From: Nocardioides sp. W7
Lineage (GTDB): Bacteria; Actinomycetota; Actinomycetes; Propionibacteriales; Nocardioidaceae
Length of the DNA: 64,000 bases
Assembly: GCF_022919075.1 (NCBI RefSeq)
Contig: NZ_CP095078.1
Coordinates: forward strand, 1,240,001-1,304,000
Reading direction: 5' to 3'
In this document: positions 34,701 through 42,116 of the stretch, piece after piece
Layout of the letters: each line of letters opens with the position of its first letter
Position numbering within the stretch: position 1 is the stretch's first letter
Notes under the pieces: model-generated
Told to the model about the DNA's origin: nothing
What the model saw: the letters and a program-made list of their open reading frames with translations, nothing else
Database searches by the model: none
Made by a program: the position numbers and the translations under genes

Positions 34701-35713
34701 AGGACCGTGACGCCCTGCAGGCCGTCGGGAGGTACGACGGGGTTCCCCGACGGCAGCTCCGCCCCGTCGACGACGAGCAGGACGTGCGGGCCGGGCCGCC
34801 GCTCGTCGGCGCCGAAGCGCGGCCGGTCCTCCAGGTCGGGGAGCAGGGTCGCGAGCTCGGTCAGCGAGGTGGACACCATCCGCCGCGGCCCGACGGCGTC
34901 GTACCGCCGTGCGCTCGCCGCGTGCGGCAGCCATTTCACCCAGTCCCAGTGCGCGAGCCGCCGCTCGGAGGCGAGCACGGCCACCACCAGGTGCTCCGGG
35001 GAGTGGGACGCGGTCGCCGAGCAGAGCAGGGCCCGCGCCAACGACCGGGCGGGCTCCTCCGGCCCGCACACCTGCAGGCGTGCGAAGGCGCGCAGGTCGA
35101 CCGAGGCGGGCAGGTCCGGCTGCAGCCGGTGCGCGGCCAGCAGCCGGTGCAGCGCCGAGACGGCGGCCGGGTCGGCGTGGCCGTGGGCGTCCTCCGGAGG
35201 CACCAGCTCCAGCGCGAGCGGCTGGGCGGACAGCCCGTAGCGGACCCGGAGGAACCGCTCGTCGGTGGAGCGGTGCCGCCACAGCCGCGACCGCTCCTGG
35301 GCGAGGGCGGGAAGCGCGGCGGGCTCGGGATGGTGCCAGACCAGGGCCCGGCGCTGCCGGCCGGCGGCCTCGCGCGCCAGTCGACGCGCCTGGGCCAGGT
35401 GGTGGAGGTAGGCGGTGCGGGCCGCGGTCAGCGACCGGGCGCGCTGAGTGCGCTGCCGGTCGATCTGCACGACCACGAAGCCGAGGGTCGCGAACAGGAA
35501 CATGCCGGCCGCCAGGTAGCCGCGGCCGCCGGAGCTGCCGCCCATCGTCGTCACCAGCACGACCGAGCCGAGCCCGCCGAGCATCGGGATCGCGTTCATC
35601 AGCACCCCGGACGCCCCCTCGTGGGGCTCCAGCTCGGGCGGGGCGCGCAGCACGAGCCGGCCCGAGGGCGGCTCGGGGCGACCCGGGACGGTCCGCGTCA
35701 GCGTGGGCTCCAT
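31703..35713 (-). CDS. eccC: Type VII secretion ATPase EccC (fused EccCa-EccCb)
   Basis: A 1336-residue FtsK/SpoIIIE-family ATPase. Two membrane segments near residues 45-85 (VVLVTTMGG, GMFLFATLGFVVVQI) anchor it. Three ATPase domains follow, with P-loops GATGSGKSE (about 483), GGPRSGKS (about 831) and GDGGSGKSS (about 1133). Walker B of domain 1 is intact (LFIVVDEFSELL), while domain 2 has VVDGW. Domain 1 is usually the only essential motor, and the distal domain binds WXG100 substrates. The start ATG 35713 gives the canonical N-terminus; upstream codons in frame are shadows. It diverges from the WXG100-eccD-eccB operon. Confidence 0.95.
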   Translation of the reverse strand: MEPTLTRTVPGRPEPPSGRLVLRAPPELEPHEGASGVLMNAIPMLGGLGSVVLVTTMGGSSGGRGYLAAGMFLFATLGFVVVQIDRQRTQRARSLTAARTAYLHHLAQARRLAREAAGRQRRALVWHHPEPAALPALAQERSRLWRHRSTDERFLRVRYGLSAQPLALELVPPEDAHGHADPAAVSALHRLLAAHRLQPDLPASVDLRAFARLQVCGPEEPARSLARALLCSATASHSPEHLVVAVLASERRLAHWDWVKWLPHAASARRYDAVGPRRMVSTSLTELATLLPDLEDRPRFGADERRPGPHVLLVVDGAELPSGNPVVPPDGLQGVTVLDLPTRGDAPGDATGVRLLLEDGDRYDDRPRLTAIRMREEPVRARADQCDLATAEAFARRLAPLRTAAQLAAGDGRSGAATGPADLLELLALGDVQRFDPTAAWRERPVRDRLRVPIGLGADGSVVHLDLKESAQQGMGPHGLVIGATGSGKSEFLRTLVLGLTMTHSPDQLNLVLVDFKGGATFAGMARLPHVSAVITNLAQELTLVDRMQDALSGELVRRQELLRAAGNLASVRDYERARTDGADLAPLPSLFIVVDEFSELLSAKPELVDLFVAIGRLGRSLGLHLLLASQRLEEGRLRGLESHLSYRVGLRTFSAQESRVVLGVPDAYELPSVPGVGYLRSDPTTMVRFQSAYVSGPAPGLRRRGPDDRVPVPGILPFTIAEVPTLGVPEPERLAPEQVEQVSLLDAAVAAMVGRGPAAHQVWLPPLDVPEPLDRLLGDLAPDPDLGLISRRWRRRGGLRVPLGVVDRPREQRRDVLDIDLGGAAGHVAVVGGPRSGKSTLLRTIVTSTSLTTTPLEAQFFVLDFGGGTFAPLTRLPHVAGVGTRAEPDVVRRVLAEVQGVVDRREAYFRDQGIDSIETYRTRRRESRLDDGPDDGWGDVFLVVDGWSTLRADFDDLETQVQQLATRGLAFGLHVVSGASRWADFRATMRDVFGTRLELRLGEAQDSEVDRRAAALVPAGRPGRGLVAGPLHVLTGLPRIDGVAETDSLGAGVDDLVARVREAWRGPDGPKLRLLPERIDLDRVRELAGVPTGDDRAGRPDRADGRLLLGVDERELAPVWLDPDTAPHLWVLGDGGSGKSSVLRSHVREVMRTRTPKQAQLVVVDYRRSLLGEVGEEYLLDYLTSAAQAGPALQDLASYLHDRLPGPDVTSGQLRHRSWWSGAEVFVVVDDYDLVATQHASPVHALQPLLAQGRDTGLHLALARRTGGASRALHDPVVQSLRDLAAPGLLLSGPPEEGPLIGNLRPVPAPPGRGRLVTRERGIEVVQTAWTDPTP

Positions 35714-35864
35714 ACCGCGACGGTGCCACGGGGGACCCCCACCGGGAACGGTCGTGCCAGGGACCTGTGGAGAACCGTTTCCAGGTCGACCCGGGTCCGG
35801 GCGAGGATGCCGACAGATCTCGGAGTGCGGCGACCCCCGCCGCCACGGGGAAGGAGCAGACGAG

Positions 35865-36191
35865 ATGTCCCACGCAACCCCGGAGTTCGGCCAGGGCGAG
35901 AAGTCCCTGTCCAGAGCGGCCACCCTGGTGGCCGACGCCAAGCGTGACTTCGACGGCTACGCCCGCCAGCTCGACGACCAGATCGGCGCCCTCCGGGGCC
36001 GCTGGGTCGGTCAGGGCGGTGCCGCGTTCTTCGCGCTGCACCACGCCTGGACGGAGAAGCAGCGCGTCATCGTGTCCGCCCTCGACGAGTTCGAGGCCTC
36101 CCTGGTCTCGACCGAGCACGACAACGTCTCGACCGACGAGACCCAGTCCACCCACTACGTCCGCACCGCCGGCCGCCTCGACGGCGTCTGA
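35865..36191 (+). CDS. WXG100-family secreted protein 1
   Basis: A 108-residue helical-hairpin protein. The turn carries RWVGQGGAAFF, the W-x-G motif, flanked by two amphipathic helices. The start ATG 35865 has AAGGAG upstream. The C-terminus ends HYVRTAGRLDGV and lacks a clear YxxxD/E export signal, so it is probably secreted as a heterodimer with the next gene's product, which has one. The two genes are 27 nt apart. Confidence 0.92.
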   Translation: MSHATPEFGQGEKSLSRAATLVADAKRDFDGYARQLDDQIGALRGRWVGQGGAAFFALHHAWTEKQRVIVSALDEFEASLVSTEHDNVSTDETQSTHYVRTAGRLDGV

Positions 36192-36218
36192 GCCGGCACC
36201 CGAGACCAGGAGGATCAG

Positions 36219-36521
36219 ATGGACCTCAACGGCATCCGCGTCAACCACGCCGGCCTCGACCAGGCCGCCCAGGACCTGCGCGCGAAGGTCATGGACATCG
36301 ACCACCGGCTGGACCGGCTCGAGAGCGAGCTGGGCCCCCTGCGCCACCAGTGGGCCGGCAACGCCCGCACCGCCTACGACACCGCGAAGGCCAGGTGGGA
36401 CGGGGCGATCCAGGAGCTGAAGGACCTGCTCGACGAGACCGGCCGCACCGTCCAACAGTCGAACGCGGACTACGCCGCCGCCGATCTGCGCGGCGCGGAG
36501 GCGTTCCAGATCAGGGCCTGA
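36219..36521 (+). CDS. WXG100-family secreted protein 2 with YxxxD export motif
   Basis: A 100-residue ESAT-6/CFP-10-like protein. The central turn is LRHQWAGNARTAYD, with W-A-G as the WXG motif. The C-terminal helix contains YAAAD, which fits the YxxxD/E type VII secretion signal. Start ATG 36219 is preceded by AGGAGG. It probably pairs with the preceding WXG100 protein and delivers the dimer to EccC. Confidence 0.95.
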   Translation: MDLNGIRVNHAGLDQAAQDLRAKVMDIDHRLDRLESELGPLRHQWAGNARTAYDTAKARWDGAIQELKDLLDETGRTVQQSNADYAAADLRGAEAFQIRA

Positions 36522-36562
36522 GTGACTCCCAGCCGGGCGGCACCAGAGCGGGAGGAGAGCCG

Positions 36563-37972
36563 ATGACACGCAGTCCCGTCGCCGGGCCGGCCGACCTGCT
36601 GCGGGTCACGGTGACCTCCGCAGGCCGGCGGGTCGACCTCGTGCTGCCCGGCTCGGTGCCGGTCGCCGAACTGCTGCCCGAGCTCGCGCGCAGCGTCGGG
36701 CTGCTCGACGCGCGCACCGTCCACGGCGGGTACCAGCTGATGACCGCGGCGGGCCGGACGCTGTCACCCGAGGGCGGACTGGTGGTCCAGGGCGTCGAGG
36801 ACGGTGGCCTCCTCGCGGTCTCCGCCGGGATCGACGACGAGCCGCCCCGGGTCTACGACGACGTCGCCGAGGCGATGGCCGACGTCGTCGAGAGCGACCT
36901 GCGGCCGTGGTCGTCCGAGGCCGGCCGTCGTACCGCTCTCGGGGCGGCGGTCCTGCTGATGGTGCTCGGCGCCGTGGCGCTGCTGATGCAGCGCGGCTCG
37001 CCGACCGCCGCCGTCGCCGCCGCCCTCGCCGGGGTCGTGGCCGTCGTCCTGCTCGGGACAGCCGTGGTGCTCTCGCGGGTCCGGCGCGACCGGGAAGCCG
37101 CGGTCGCGCTCGCGTGGACCAGCACGTCGTACGCCGCGGCGTCCGGGGTCTTGCCGACCGACGGCGAGCTCTTCGGACAGCCCCTCGCGGGTGCCGGGGC
37201 CGCAGTCCTGCTGACCGGCCTGCTGGCGCTGGCCGGTCTCGAGGAGGGCCGCCCCCTGCTGATCCCCCCGGTGGTGGTCGGCGCCGTCGCGCTGGCCACC
37301 GGCGTGCCGGTGCATGTGGCGGACGTCGATGGGGCGGTGGTGCTGACCACCACGCTGGTCGTGGTCGTACTGATGGGCAGCGTGCTCCCGTGGTTGGCCC
37401 TGAGCGCCACGGGCACCGGCGCCGGCGCGGAGCCGCGGCACGCCGCGGAGGTCGACCTGCTGCGGGTCCGCGCCACGGGCACCGGCGCCGGCGCGGAGCC
37501 GCGGCACGCCGCGGAGGTCGACCTGCTGCGGGTCCGGACGGACGCTCGGCTGGCCCACGAGCTCCTGGTCGCCAGCTCCGGCGCGGTGGGCCTGGTGCTG
37601 GTGCTGGTCCTGCCGCTGGCGGTCCGGCTCGGTGCCGCCGGGACCCTCCTGGCTCTCGTCGCATGCGGCCTGGTGATGCTCCGCACCCGCCAGCACCGCA
37701 CCGGCGCGGAGGTGCGGGTCGGCCTGCTCTCCGGCGTGCTCGGCCTCGTCGTCGTCGCGGTCTCGGTGCTCGCCTGGTGGCCCGGGTGGCGGCCGATCAC
37801 GGCGGCCGCCCTCCTGGCGGTCGGCGCGGTGCTGCTTGCCGCCACCCTGCTCCCCGCCCGTTCCCCGGTACGTCGCGGTCGGCTCGGCGACGTCGCGGAG
37901 ACCCTCGGTCTGCTGGCGCTGCTCCCGCTGCTCGTGCTGGCCACTGGCCTGCCGTCCTCGGTCGGGCCCTGA
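36563..37972 (+). CDS. eccD: Type VII secretion membrane channel protein EccD
   Basis: A 469-residue protein. An N-terminal ubiquitin-like domain (about 10-95: LLRVTVTSAGRRVDLVLPGS) is followed by roughly eleven membrane helices from residue 125 onward, the EccD plan that lines the pore. In the cytosolic loop after helix six, residues 282-303 (ATGTGAGAEPRHAAEV and onward) are repeated exactly as 304-325, encoded by a 66-bp tandem duplication. Start ATG 36563 follows GGGAGGAG. EccB follows 3 nt after the stop. Confidence 0.93.
   Translation: MTRSPVAGPADLLRVTVTSAGRRVDLVLPGSVPVAELLPELARSVGLLDARTVHGGYQLMTAAGRTLSPEGGLVVQGVEDGGLLAVSAGIDDEPPRVYDDVAEAMADVVESDLRPWSSEAGRRTALGAAVLLMVLGAVALLMQRGSPTAAVAAALAGVVAVVLLGTAVVLSRVRRDREAAVALAWTSTSYAAASGVLPTDGELFGQPLAGAGAAVLLTGLLALAGLEEGRPLLIPPVVVGAVALATGVPVHVADVDGAVVLTTTLVVVVLMGSVLPWLALSATGTGAGAEPRHAAEVDLLRVRATGTGAGAEPRHAAEVDLLRVRTDARLAHELLVASSGAVGLVLVLVLPLAVRLGAAGTLLALVACGLVMLRTRQHRTGAEVRVGLLSGVLGLVVVAVSVLAWWPGWRPITAAALLAVGAVLLAATLLPARSPVRRGRLGDVAETLGLLALLPLLVLATGLPSSVGP
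37404..37536 (+). repeat. Perfect 66-bp tandem duplication within eccD
   Basis: The sequence is exactly periodic with period 66 from 37404 to 37536, giving two identical copies and an in-frame duplication of 22 residues. The unit contains GCACGCCGCGGAGGTCGACC. Identity at all third positions shows the event is recent, or that the copies are kept homogeneous. Confidence 0.97.
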
Positions 37973-37975
37973 TCG

Positions 37976-39367
37976 GTGGCGACGACACGCGACCTGGCCG
38001 AGGCCCAGGGCTTCGACCGACGGCGGCTCGTCACCGCGTTCGTCTCGGGGGCTCACGGCGGCCACGAGGTCGACCGAACCCGTCCGGGCCGGACCGTCGT
38101 GGGTGGGCTGGCGCTCGCGGTGCTGCTGGTCGCCGGCGCGCTGGTCGCACGGCTGCTGGTCGGGGGCGACCCGGACGGCTGGGACGAGCCGGGTCTGCTG
38201 ATCGCCGAGGACTCCGGCGCGCTCTACGTCATCCTCGAGCGCAGCGAGGACCCCGTGCTCCACCCGGTCCCCAACGTCACGTCCGCCCGGCTGATCCTCG
38301 GGCACGTGGCGCCCACCCTGCTCTCCGAGGACACCATCGCCGCTCAGGAGCTCGGCCCCGAGCTCGGCATCCTCGGCGCGCCCCAGACCGTCCCCGACCC
38401 CGACCGGCTGGTCCACCGCGGTTGGTCGGCATGCACGTCCGTGGGCGGTGGGCTCGCGGTGGGGATCTCGGCCGAGCCCGGCGTCCGGCCCGTCACCGAT
38501 CGGGGTCTCACGGTGGTGAGCGAGGGACGCCTCTTCGTCGTCGCGACCGGGCGCGCGGAGCCCGGTGAGCCGCGCCGCGCCTACCGGTACTCCCTGCCGG
38601 ACGGCGGCGTGGCCGACCCGTTGCTCGCCGCTCTCGGCCTGCCGATCACCGCCGCCGCGCGCGAGGTGCCGGAGCGATGGCTCCGGCTCCTGCCCTCCGG
38701 CGGGGCGCTGGACTTCGCCAGCCTCGGCCCGCAGGGGTACGGCGAACCCGCCCCCGACCAGGGCCCTGGTCGGCTGCCGGCGGGCTCCCGGATCGGGCAG
38801 GTCGTCACCACGGACGGCCAGCACTTCCAGGTCCTCACCGTCGCCGGACCGGCCACGCTGGACCCGTTCGCGAAGGCCGTCTACGAGGCCGCCGTACGGC
38901 CGTCGCTCGCCGAGCCGCTGAGCCTGGAGCCGGTGGTCCTCGAGGAGACTCCCCGGGTGCGTGCGGCGCTCCCGCCCTTCGTCGGAGCGCACTGGCCCGT
39001 GGGCCCGCTCGGGGAGGTGCACGGCGAGCCCTGCGCCCTGCTGGTCGCCGGCACTGACGATGCGCCCGTCGTCCTGCTGGCCACCGACCCGACCGAGGCC
39101 GCGTCCGCGGAGGGACTCCTCGCCCCGGCGGAGCGGGTGCGGGTCGAGCCCGGTCATGGTGGCCACGCGCGCGTCGACGGCGGCTCGTCGTACCTCATCG
39201 ACGCCCGCGGTGCCGCCCACGCGCTCGTCGGGGACGCCGCGGCACAGCTCGGCTACGGCGGAGTCGACGCGCCGCTCGTGCCCGACGCGTGGGTCGAGCT
39301 CTTCGAGGCGGGCGTCCCGCTGTCGCGGGAGGGTGCGCTCTGCCCGGACGAGCAGGAGTGTCGCTGA
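37976..39367 (+). CDS. eccB: Type VII secretion protein EccB
   Basis: A 463-residue protein. A short cytoplasmic N-terminus (TTRDLAEAQGFDRRRLVTAF) precedes one membrane helix (about 40-62) and a large extracytoplasmic domain made of the usual EccB repeats. The paired cysteines of the family are in GWSACTSV and GEPCALLV, with a second pair, CPDEQEC, at the end. The start is GTG 37976. This is the last recognisable secretion gene. No eccE, mycosin or eccA is present in the window. Confidence 0.93.
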   Translation: MATTRDLAEAQGFDRRRLVTAFVSGAHGGHEVDRTRPGRTVVGGLALAVLLVAGALVARLLVGGDPDGWDEPGLLIAEDSGALYVILERSEDPVLHPVPNVTSARLILGHVAPTLLSEDTIAAQELGPELGILGAPQTVPDPDRLVHRGWSACTSVGGGLAVGISAEPGVRPVTDRGLTVVSEGRLFVVATGRAEPGEPRRAYRYSLPDGGVADPLLAALGLPITAAAREVPERWLRLLPSGGALDFASLGPQGYGEPAPDQGPGRLPAGSRIGQVVTTDGQHFQVLTVAGPATLDPFAKAVYEAAVRPSLAEPLSLEPVVLEETPRVRAALPPFVGAHWPVGPLGEVHGEPCALLVAGTDDAPVVLLATDPTEAASAEGLLAPAERVRVEPGHGGHARVDGGSSYLIDARGAAHALVGDAAAQLGYGGVDAPLVPDAWVELFEAGVPLSREGALCPDEQECR

Positions 39368-39381
39368 ACCGACATACGAAA

Positions 39382-39403
39382 GGAGAGGCGACCTCGCCTC
39401 TCC
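39382..39403 (+). terminator. Hairpin after eccB
   Basis: GGAGAGGCG (39382-39390), loop ACCT and CGCCTCTCC (39395-39403) form a 9-bp perfect stem 15 nt past the eccB stop. It probably ends the secretion operon and separates it from the helR promoter. Confidence 0.6.
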
Positions 39404-39412
39404 ACTCTCAAC

Positions 39413-39447
39413 TTATAGCCCACCCGGGGGCTTGCGGCAAGACCCCC
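39413..39447 (+). promoter_or_regulatory. Rifamycin-associated element (RAE) and -10-like hexamer upstream of helR
   Basis: GGGGCTTGCGGCAAG followed by ACCCCC (within 39426-39447) matches the palindromic RAE described upstream of rifamycin-inactivating and helR genes in Streptomyces and other actinobacteria. Its arms GGGGG-CTTG and CAAG-A-CCCCC form a stem with one bulge. TTATAG (39413-39418), a -10-like hexamer, lies just before it. The helR start is 23 nt beyond. Induction by rifamycin is therefore expected. Confidence 0.8.
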
Positions 39448-39470
39448 GTCCAGCCCCAGAATCGCCCGCC

Positions 39471-41624
39471 GTGACCACTGTCTTCGAGCTGCCCGCGCAC
39501 CTCTCCGCCAAGTCCGACCCGGCGCTGATCGCCGATGACGAGCAGAGATTCGTCGCCATCGCCGCGAGCCTCGAGCGCTCGATCGCCGACCTGTCCGAGC
39601 GCCTCGACGCCGTACGCCGAGAGCCGGGCGGCAGCGGCCAGGCGGCGCTCGAGCGGGACCAGGAGATCTACCGGCTGAGCGCGCGGCTGCGGACCCTGCG
39701 CCGCTTCGGACTCGACCTGTGCCTCGGGCACATGGTCCCGGCGGACGGCGCCGAGCCCGTGTACGTCGGGCGGCTCGGCCTCACCGACAGCGCCGGCCGG
39801 CGGCTGCTGCTCGACTGGCGCTCCCCCGCGGCGGAGCCGTTCTTCGGGGCGACCCACGCCGATCCGATGGGGCTGGCGAGTCGGCGCCGTTACCGCTGGA
39901 CCCTTGGCCGGATCACCGACTACTGGGACGAGGTCTTCAGTGCCGAGGGGTACGACGGCCACGCCGCCGCGCTCGACGACCAGTCGGCGTTCATCGCCAG
40001 CCTGGGCGCCGACCGGTCGGACCGGATGCGCGACGTGCTCGGGACCATCCAGGCCGACCAGGACGCGATCATCCGCGCCGGCTCGCGCGGGGCACTCGTC
40101 GTCGACGGCGGGCCGGGTACGGGGAAGACGGTCGTCGCGCTGCACCGCACGGCGTACCTCCTCTACGCCGACCCCCGGCTGGGCCACCGCCGGGGCGGCG
40201 TGCTGTTCGTGGGTCCGCACCAGCCGTACCTGACCTACGTCGGTGACGTGCTGCCGAGCCTGGGGGAGGAGGGCGTGCAGACGGCGACCCTGCGCGACCT
40301 GGTCCCCGAGGGGGCAGCGGCGGTGCCCGATACCGACCCGGAGGTGGCCCGGCTGAAGTCGTCGCTGGCGATGGTGCGGGCCATCGAGCCGGCGGTCGCG
40401 CTCTACGAGGAGCCGCCGACCGAGGGGATGGTGGTCGAGACGCACTGGTCCGACGTATGGCTCAGCGCAGCGGACTGGGCCGAGGCGTTCGGCTCGCCGG
40501 CGCCCGGGACCCCGCACAACGAGGCCCGCGACCAGGTCTGGGAGGAGCTGCTGACGATCCTGGTCGACAAGCACGAGGCCGAGGACGAGGACGAGGTCTC
40601 CGAGGAGCTGGTACGCCGGTCGCTGGTCCGCAACGAGGAGCTGGTCGACGCCTTCGCCCGGTCCTGGCCGCTGATCGAGCACACCGACCTGGTGGGCGAC
40701 CTGTGGACGGTGCCGGCGTACCTGCGCCGGTGCGCGCCGGGCCTCGACCCCGACGACGTACGCCGGTTGCAGCGGCGCGACGCCCACGCCTGGACCGTCT
40801 CCGACCTGCCGCTCCTGGACGCCGCCCGCCAGCGGCTCGGCGACCCGGAGGCGTCGCGGCGTCGGCGTCGGCAGCAGGCGCAGGTCGCCGCCGAGCGCGA
40901 GGAGATGGACCTGGTCGTCGACCACCTGGTCGCCACCGACGACTCGGAGATGAAGGTGATGTCGATGCTGCGCGTCTCGGACGCCCAGAGCGTGATCGTC
41001 GACGAGGCCGTGCACGCCGTCGAGGCCCCCGACCCGCTCGCCGGCCCGTTCGCGCACGTCGTCGTGGACGAGGCGCAGGAGCTGACCGATGCGGAATGGC
41101 AGATGGTGCTGCTCCGGTGCCCGTCGCGCAGCCTGACCATCGTCGGCGACCGGGCCCAGGCCCGGCACGGCTTCTCCGAGACGTGGCAGGAGCGGCTGGA
41201 GCGGATCGGCCTGGACCGGGTCGAGCTGGCCCCGCTGAGCATCAACTACCGGACGCCGGAGGAGGTGATGAGCGAGGCCGAGCTGGTCATCCGGGCTGCC
41301 CTCCCGGACGCCAACGTTCCGACCTCGGTGCGCAGCACCGGCGTACCGGTCTCCCACGGGCCGACGACCGACCTCGGCCGCGTGCTCGACGGCTGGCTCG
41401 CCGAGCATGCCGAGGGGACCGCCTGCGTCATCGGTGACCCGACCTTCGAGGAGACCTCTCGCGTGCGCTCGCTGACCCCGGAGCTCGCGAAGGGCCTGGA
41501 GTTCGACCTGGTCGTGCTCGTCGAACCGGACGCGTTCGGGACCGGCATCGAGGGCGCCGTCGACCGGTACGTCGCCATGACTCGCGCGACCCAGCGGCTG
41601 GTCGTCCTCAGCGCGCACGGGTAG
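39471..41624 (+). CDS. helR: HelR/HelD-family RNA polymerase-recycling ATPase (rifamycin tolerance)
   Basis: A 717-residue UvrD-like superfamily 1 ATPase without the full helicase accessory set. An N-terminal coiled-coil arm (about 20-80: FVAIAASLERSIADLSERL) precedes the split ATPase, with Walker A VDGGPGTGKTVVAL (211-224) and Walker B HVVVDEAQELTDAEW. The C-terminal motifs NYRTPEEV, SLTPELAKGLEFD and YVAMTRATQRL follow. HelD-class proteins push an arm into the RNA polymerase main channel and release stalled enzyme. HelR members displace rifamycins. The RAE immediately upstream is the main reason for choosing HelR over generic HelD. Start GTG 39471. Confidence 0.88.
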   Translation: MTTVFELPAHLSAKSDPALIADDEQRFVAIAASLERSIADLSERLDAVRREPGGSGQAALERDQEIYRLSARLRTLRRFGLDLCLGHMVPADGAEPVYVGRLGLTDSAGRRLLLDWRSPAAEPFFGATHADPMGLASRRRYRWTLGRITDYWDEVFSAEGYDGHAAALDDQSAFIASLGADRSDRMRDVLGTIQADQDAIIRAGSRGALVVDGGPGTGKTVVALHRTAYLLYADPRLGHRRGGVLFVGPHQPYLTYVGDVLPSLGEEGVQTATLRDLVPEGAAAVPDTDPEVARLKSSLAMVRAIEPAVALYEEPPTEGMVVETHWSDVWLSAADWAEAFGSPAPGTPHNEARDQVWEELLTILVDKHEAEDEDEVSEELVRRSLVRNEELVDAFARSWPLIEHTDLVGDLWTVPAYLRRCAPGLDPDDVRRLQRRDAHAWTVSDLPLLDAARQRLGDPEASRRRRRQQAQVAAEREEMDLVVDHLVATDDSEMKVMSMLRVSDAQSVIVDEAVHAVEAPDPLAGPFAHVVVDEAQELTDAEWQMVLLRCPSRSLTIVGDRAQARHGFSETWQERLERIGLDRVELAPLSINYRTPEEVMSEAELVIRAALPDANVPTSVRSTGVPVSHGPTTDLGRVLDGWLAEHAEGTACVIGDPTFEETSRVRSLTPELAKGLEFDLVVLVEPDAFGTGIEGAVDRYVAMTRATQRLVVLSAHG

Positions 41625-41675
41625 TCGGCGACGGTGTCCGGGCCGGGACCCTGCCCTCCTGGTCTCGGGCACGAA

Positions 41676-41711
41676 GGCTGATCGCCGTTGGTGACCAAAC
41701 GGCAATCAGCC
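41676..41711 (+). terminator. Terminator hairpin after helR
   Basis: GGCTGATCGCCGTT (41676-41689) pairs with AACGGCAATCAGCC (41698-41711) over 14 bp with one G-U, and the loop is 8 nt. It lies 51 nt after the helR stop. Confidence 0.65.
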
Positions 41712-41736
41712 CCGGCTGCTGGCCGGCCACGAATGC

Positions 41737-41771
41737 GGAACGGCGCCGACACGAGGTGTCGGCGCCGTTCC
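41737..41771 (-). terminator. Strong hairpin terminator of tRNA-Ser(GGA)
   Basis: GGAACGGCGCCGACAC (41737-41752) and its exact complement (41756-41771) form a 16-bp stem with a GAG triloop. It sits 2 nt from the encoded CCA end of the minus-strand tRNA. Confidence 0.75.
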
Positions 41772-41773
41772 GA

Positions 41774-41863
41774 TGGCGGAGGATAGGGGATTCGAACCCC
41801 TGAGGGCTTTCACACCCAACCCGCTTTCCAAGCGAGCGCCATAGGCCACTAGGCGAATCCTCC
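41774..41863 (-). tRNA. tRNA-Ser (anticodon GGA)
   Basis: On the minus strand the acceptor stem GGAGGAT/ATCCTCC, discriminator G and CCA are complete. The anticodon stem CGCT/AGCG encloses TTGGAAA, giving anticodon GGA for UCC/UCU codons. A long variable arm and the T-loop GGTTCGAATCC confirm a class II serine tRNA. Confidence 0.97.
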
Positions 41864-41942
41864 GCGGAGGACAGTACCGGTCGCTGGGGACGGGGGTGAA
41901 ATCCCCTCCGTCTTCGGCGATCGGCGCGCCGACGACCTCGCT

Positions 41943-41972
41943 TTGGTCGGCCCGGGAGGGCTCACCTACACT
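41943..41972 (+). promoter_or_regulatory. Promoter of the SRP RNA gene
   Basis: TTGGTC (41943-41948), an 18-bp spacer and TACACT (41967-41972) fit a housekeeping sigma promoter. The predicted start at about 41979-41982 coincides with the 5' end of the SRP RNA stem. Confidence 0.6.
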
Positions 41973-41981
41973 CATGCCCAA

Positions 41982-42065
41982 CCCCCCGTGTGGCGACATC
42001 TCGCCCAACTCCCCCAGGGCCGGAAGGCAGCAAGGGTAAGTGAGCTCTGTCGGGTGCGCGGGGGG
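41982..42065 (+). ncRNA. ffs: Signal recognition particle RNA, small (4.5S-like) type
   Basis: The conserved domain IV sequence GGGCCGGAAGGCAGCAAGGG is unmistakable, with the GGAA tetraloop closed by GCC/GGC. The terminal helix pairs CCCCCC (41982-41987) with GGGGGG (42060-42065), giving 84 nt, followed by CCTTTTC. The RNA binds Ffh to target nascent membrane proteins. Its position just upstream of dnaX is the usual bacterial one. Confidence 0.95.
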
Positions 42066-42116
42066 CCTTTTCATGCCCCCACGCCCGAGCCTGCGAGGGC
42101 GTGGAAGAGGGCAGGA

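Noticed and set aside
37404..37536. CRISPR-like or satellite repeat
   Set aside because: Only two adjacent in-frame copies, without spacers, inside a conserved gene. No other repeat array occurs in the window.
36764..39220. Long minus-strand frame opposite eccD and eccB
   Set aside because: Shadow frame. It even translates the 66-bp repeat as low-complexity sequence and has no ribosome site.
39382..39403. This hairpin as an RAE half or operator of helR
   Set aside because: Its sequence is unrelated to the RAE and it lies directly after eccB, so a terminator is the simpler reading.
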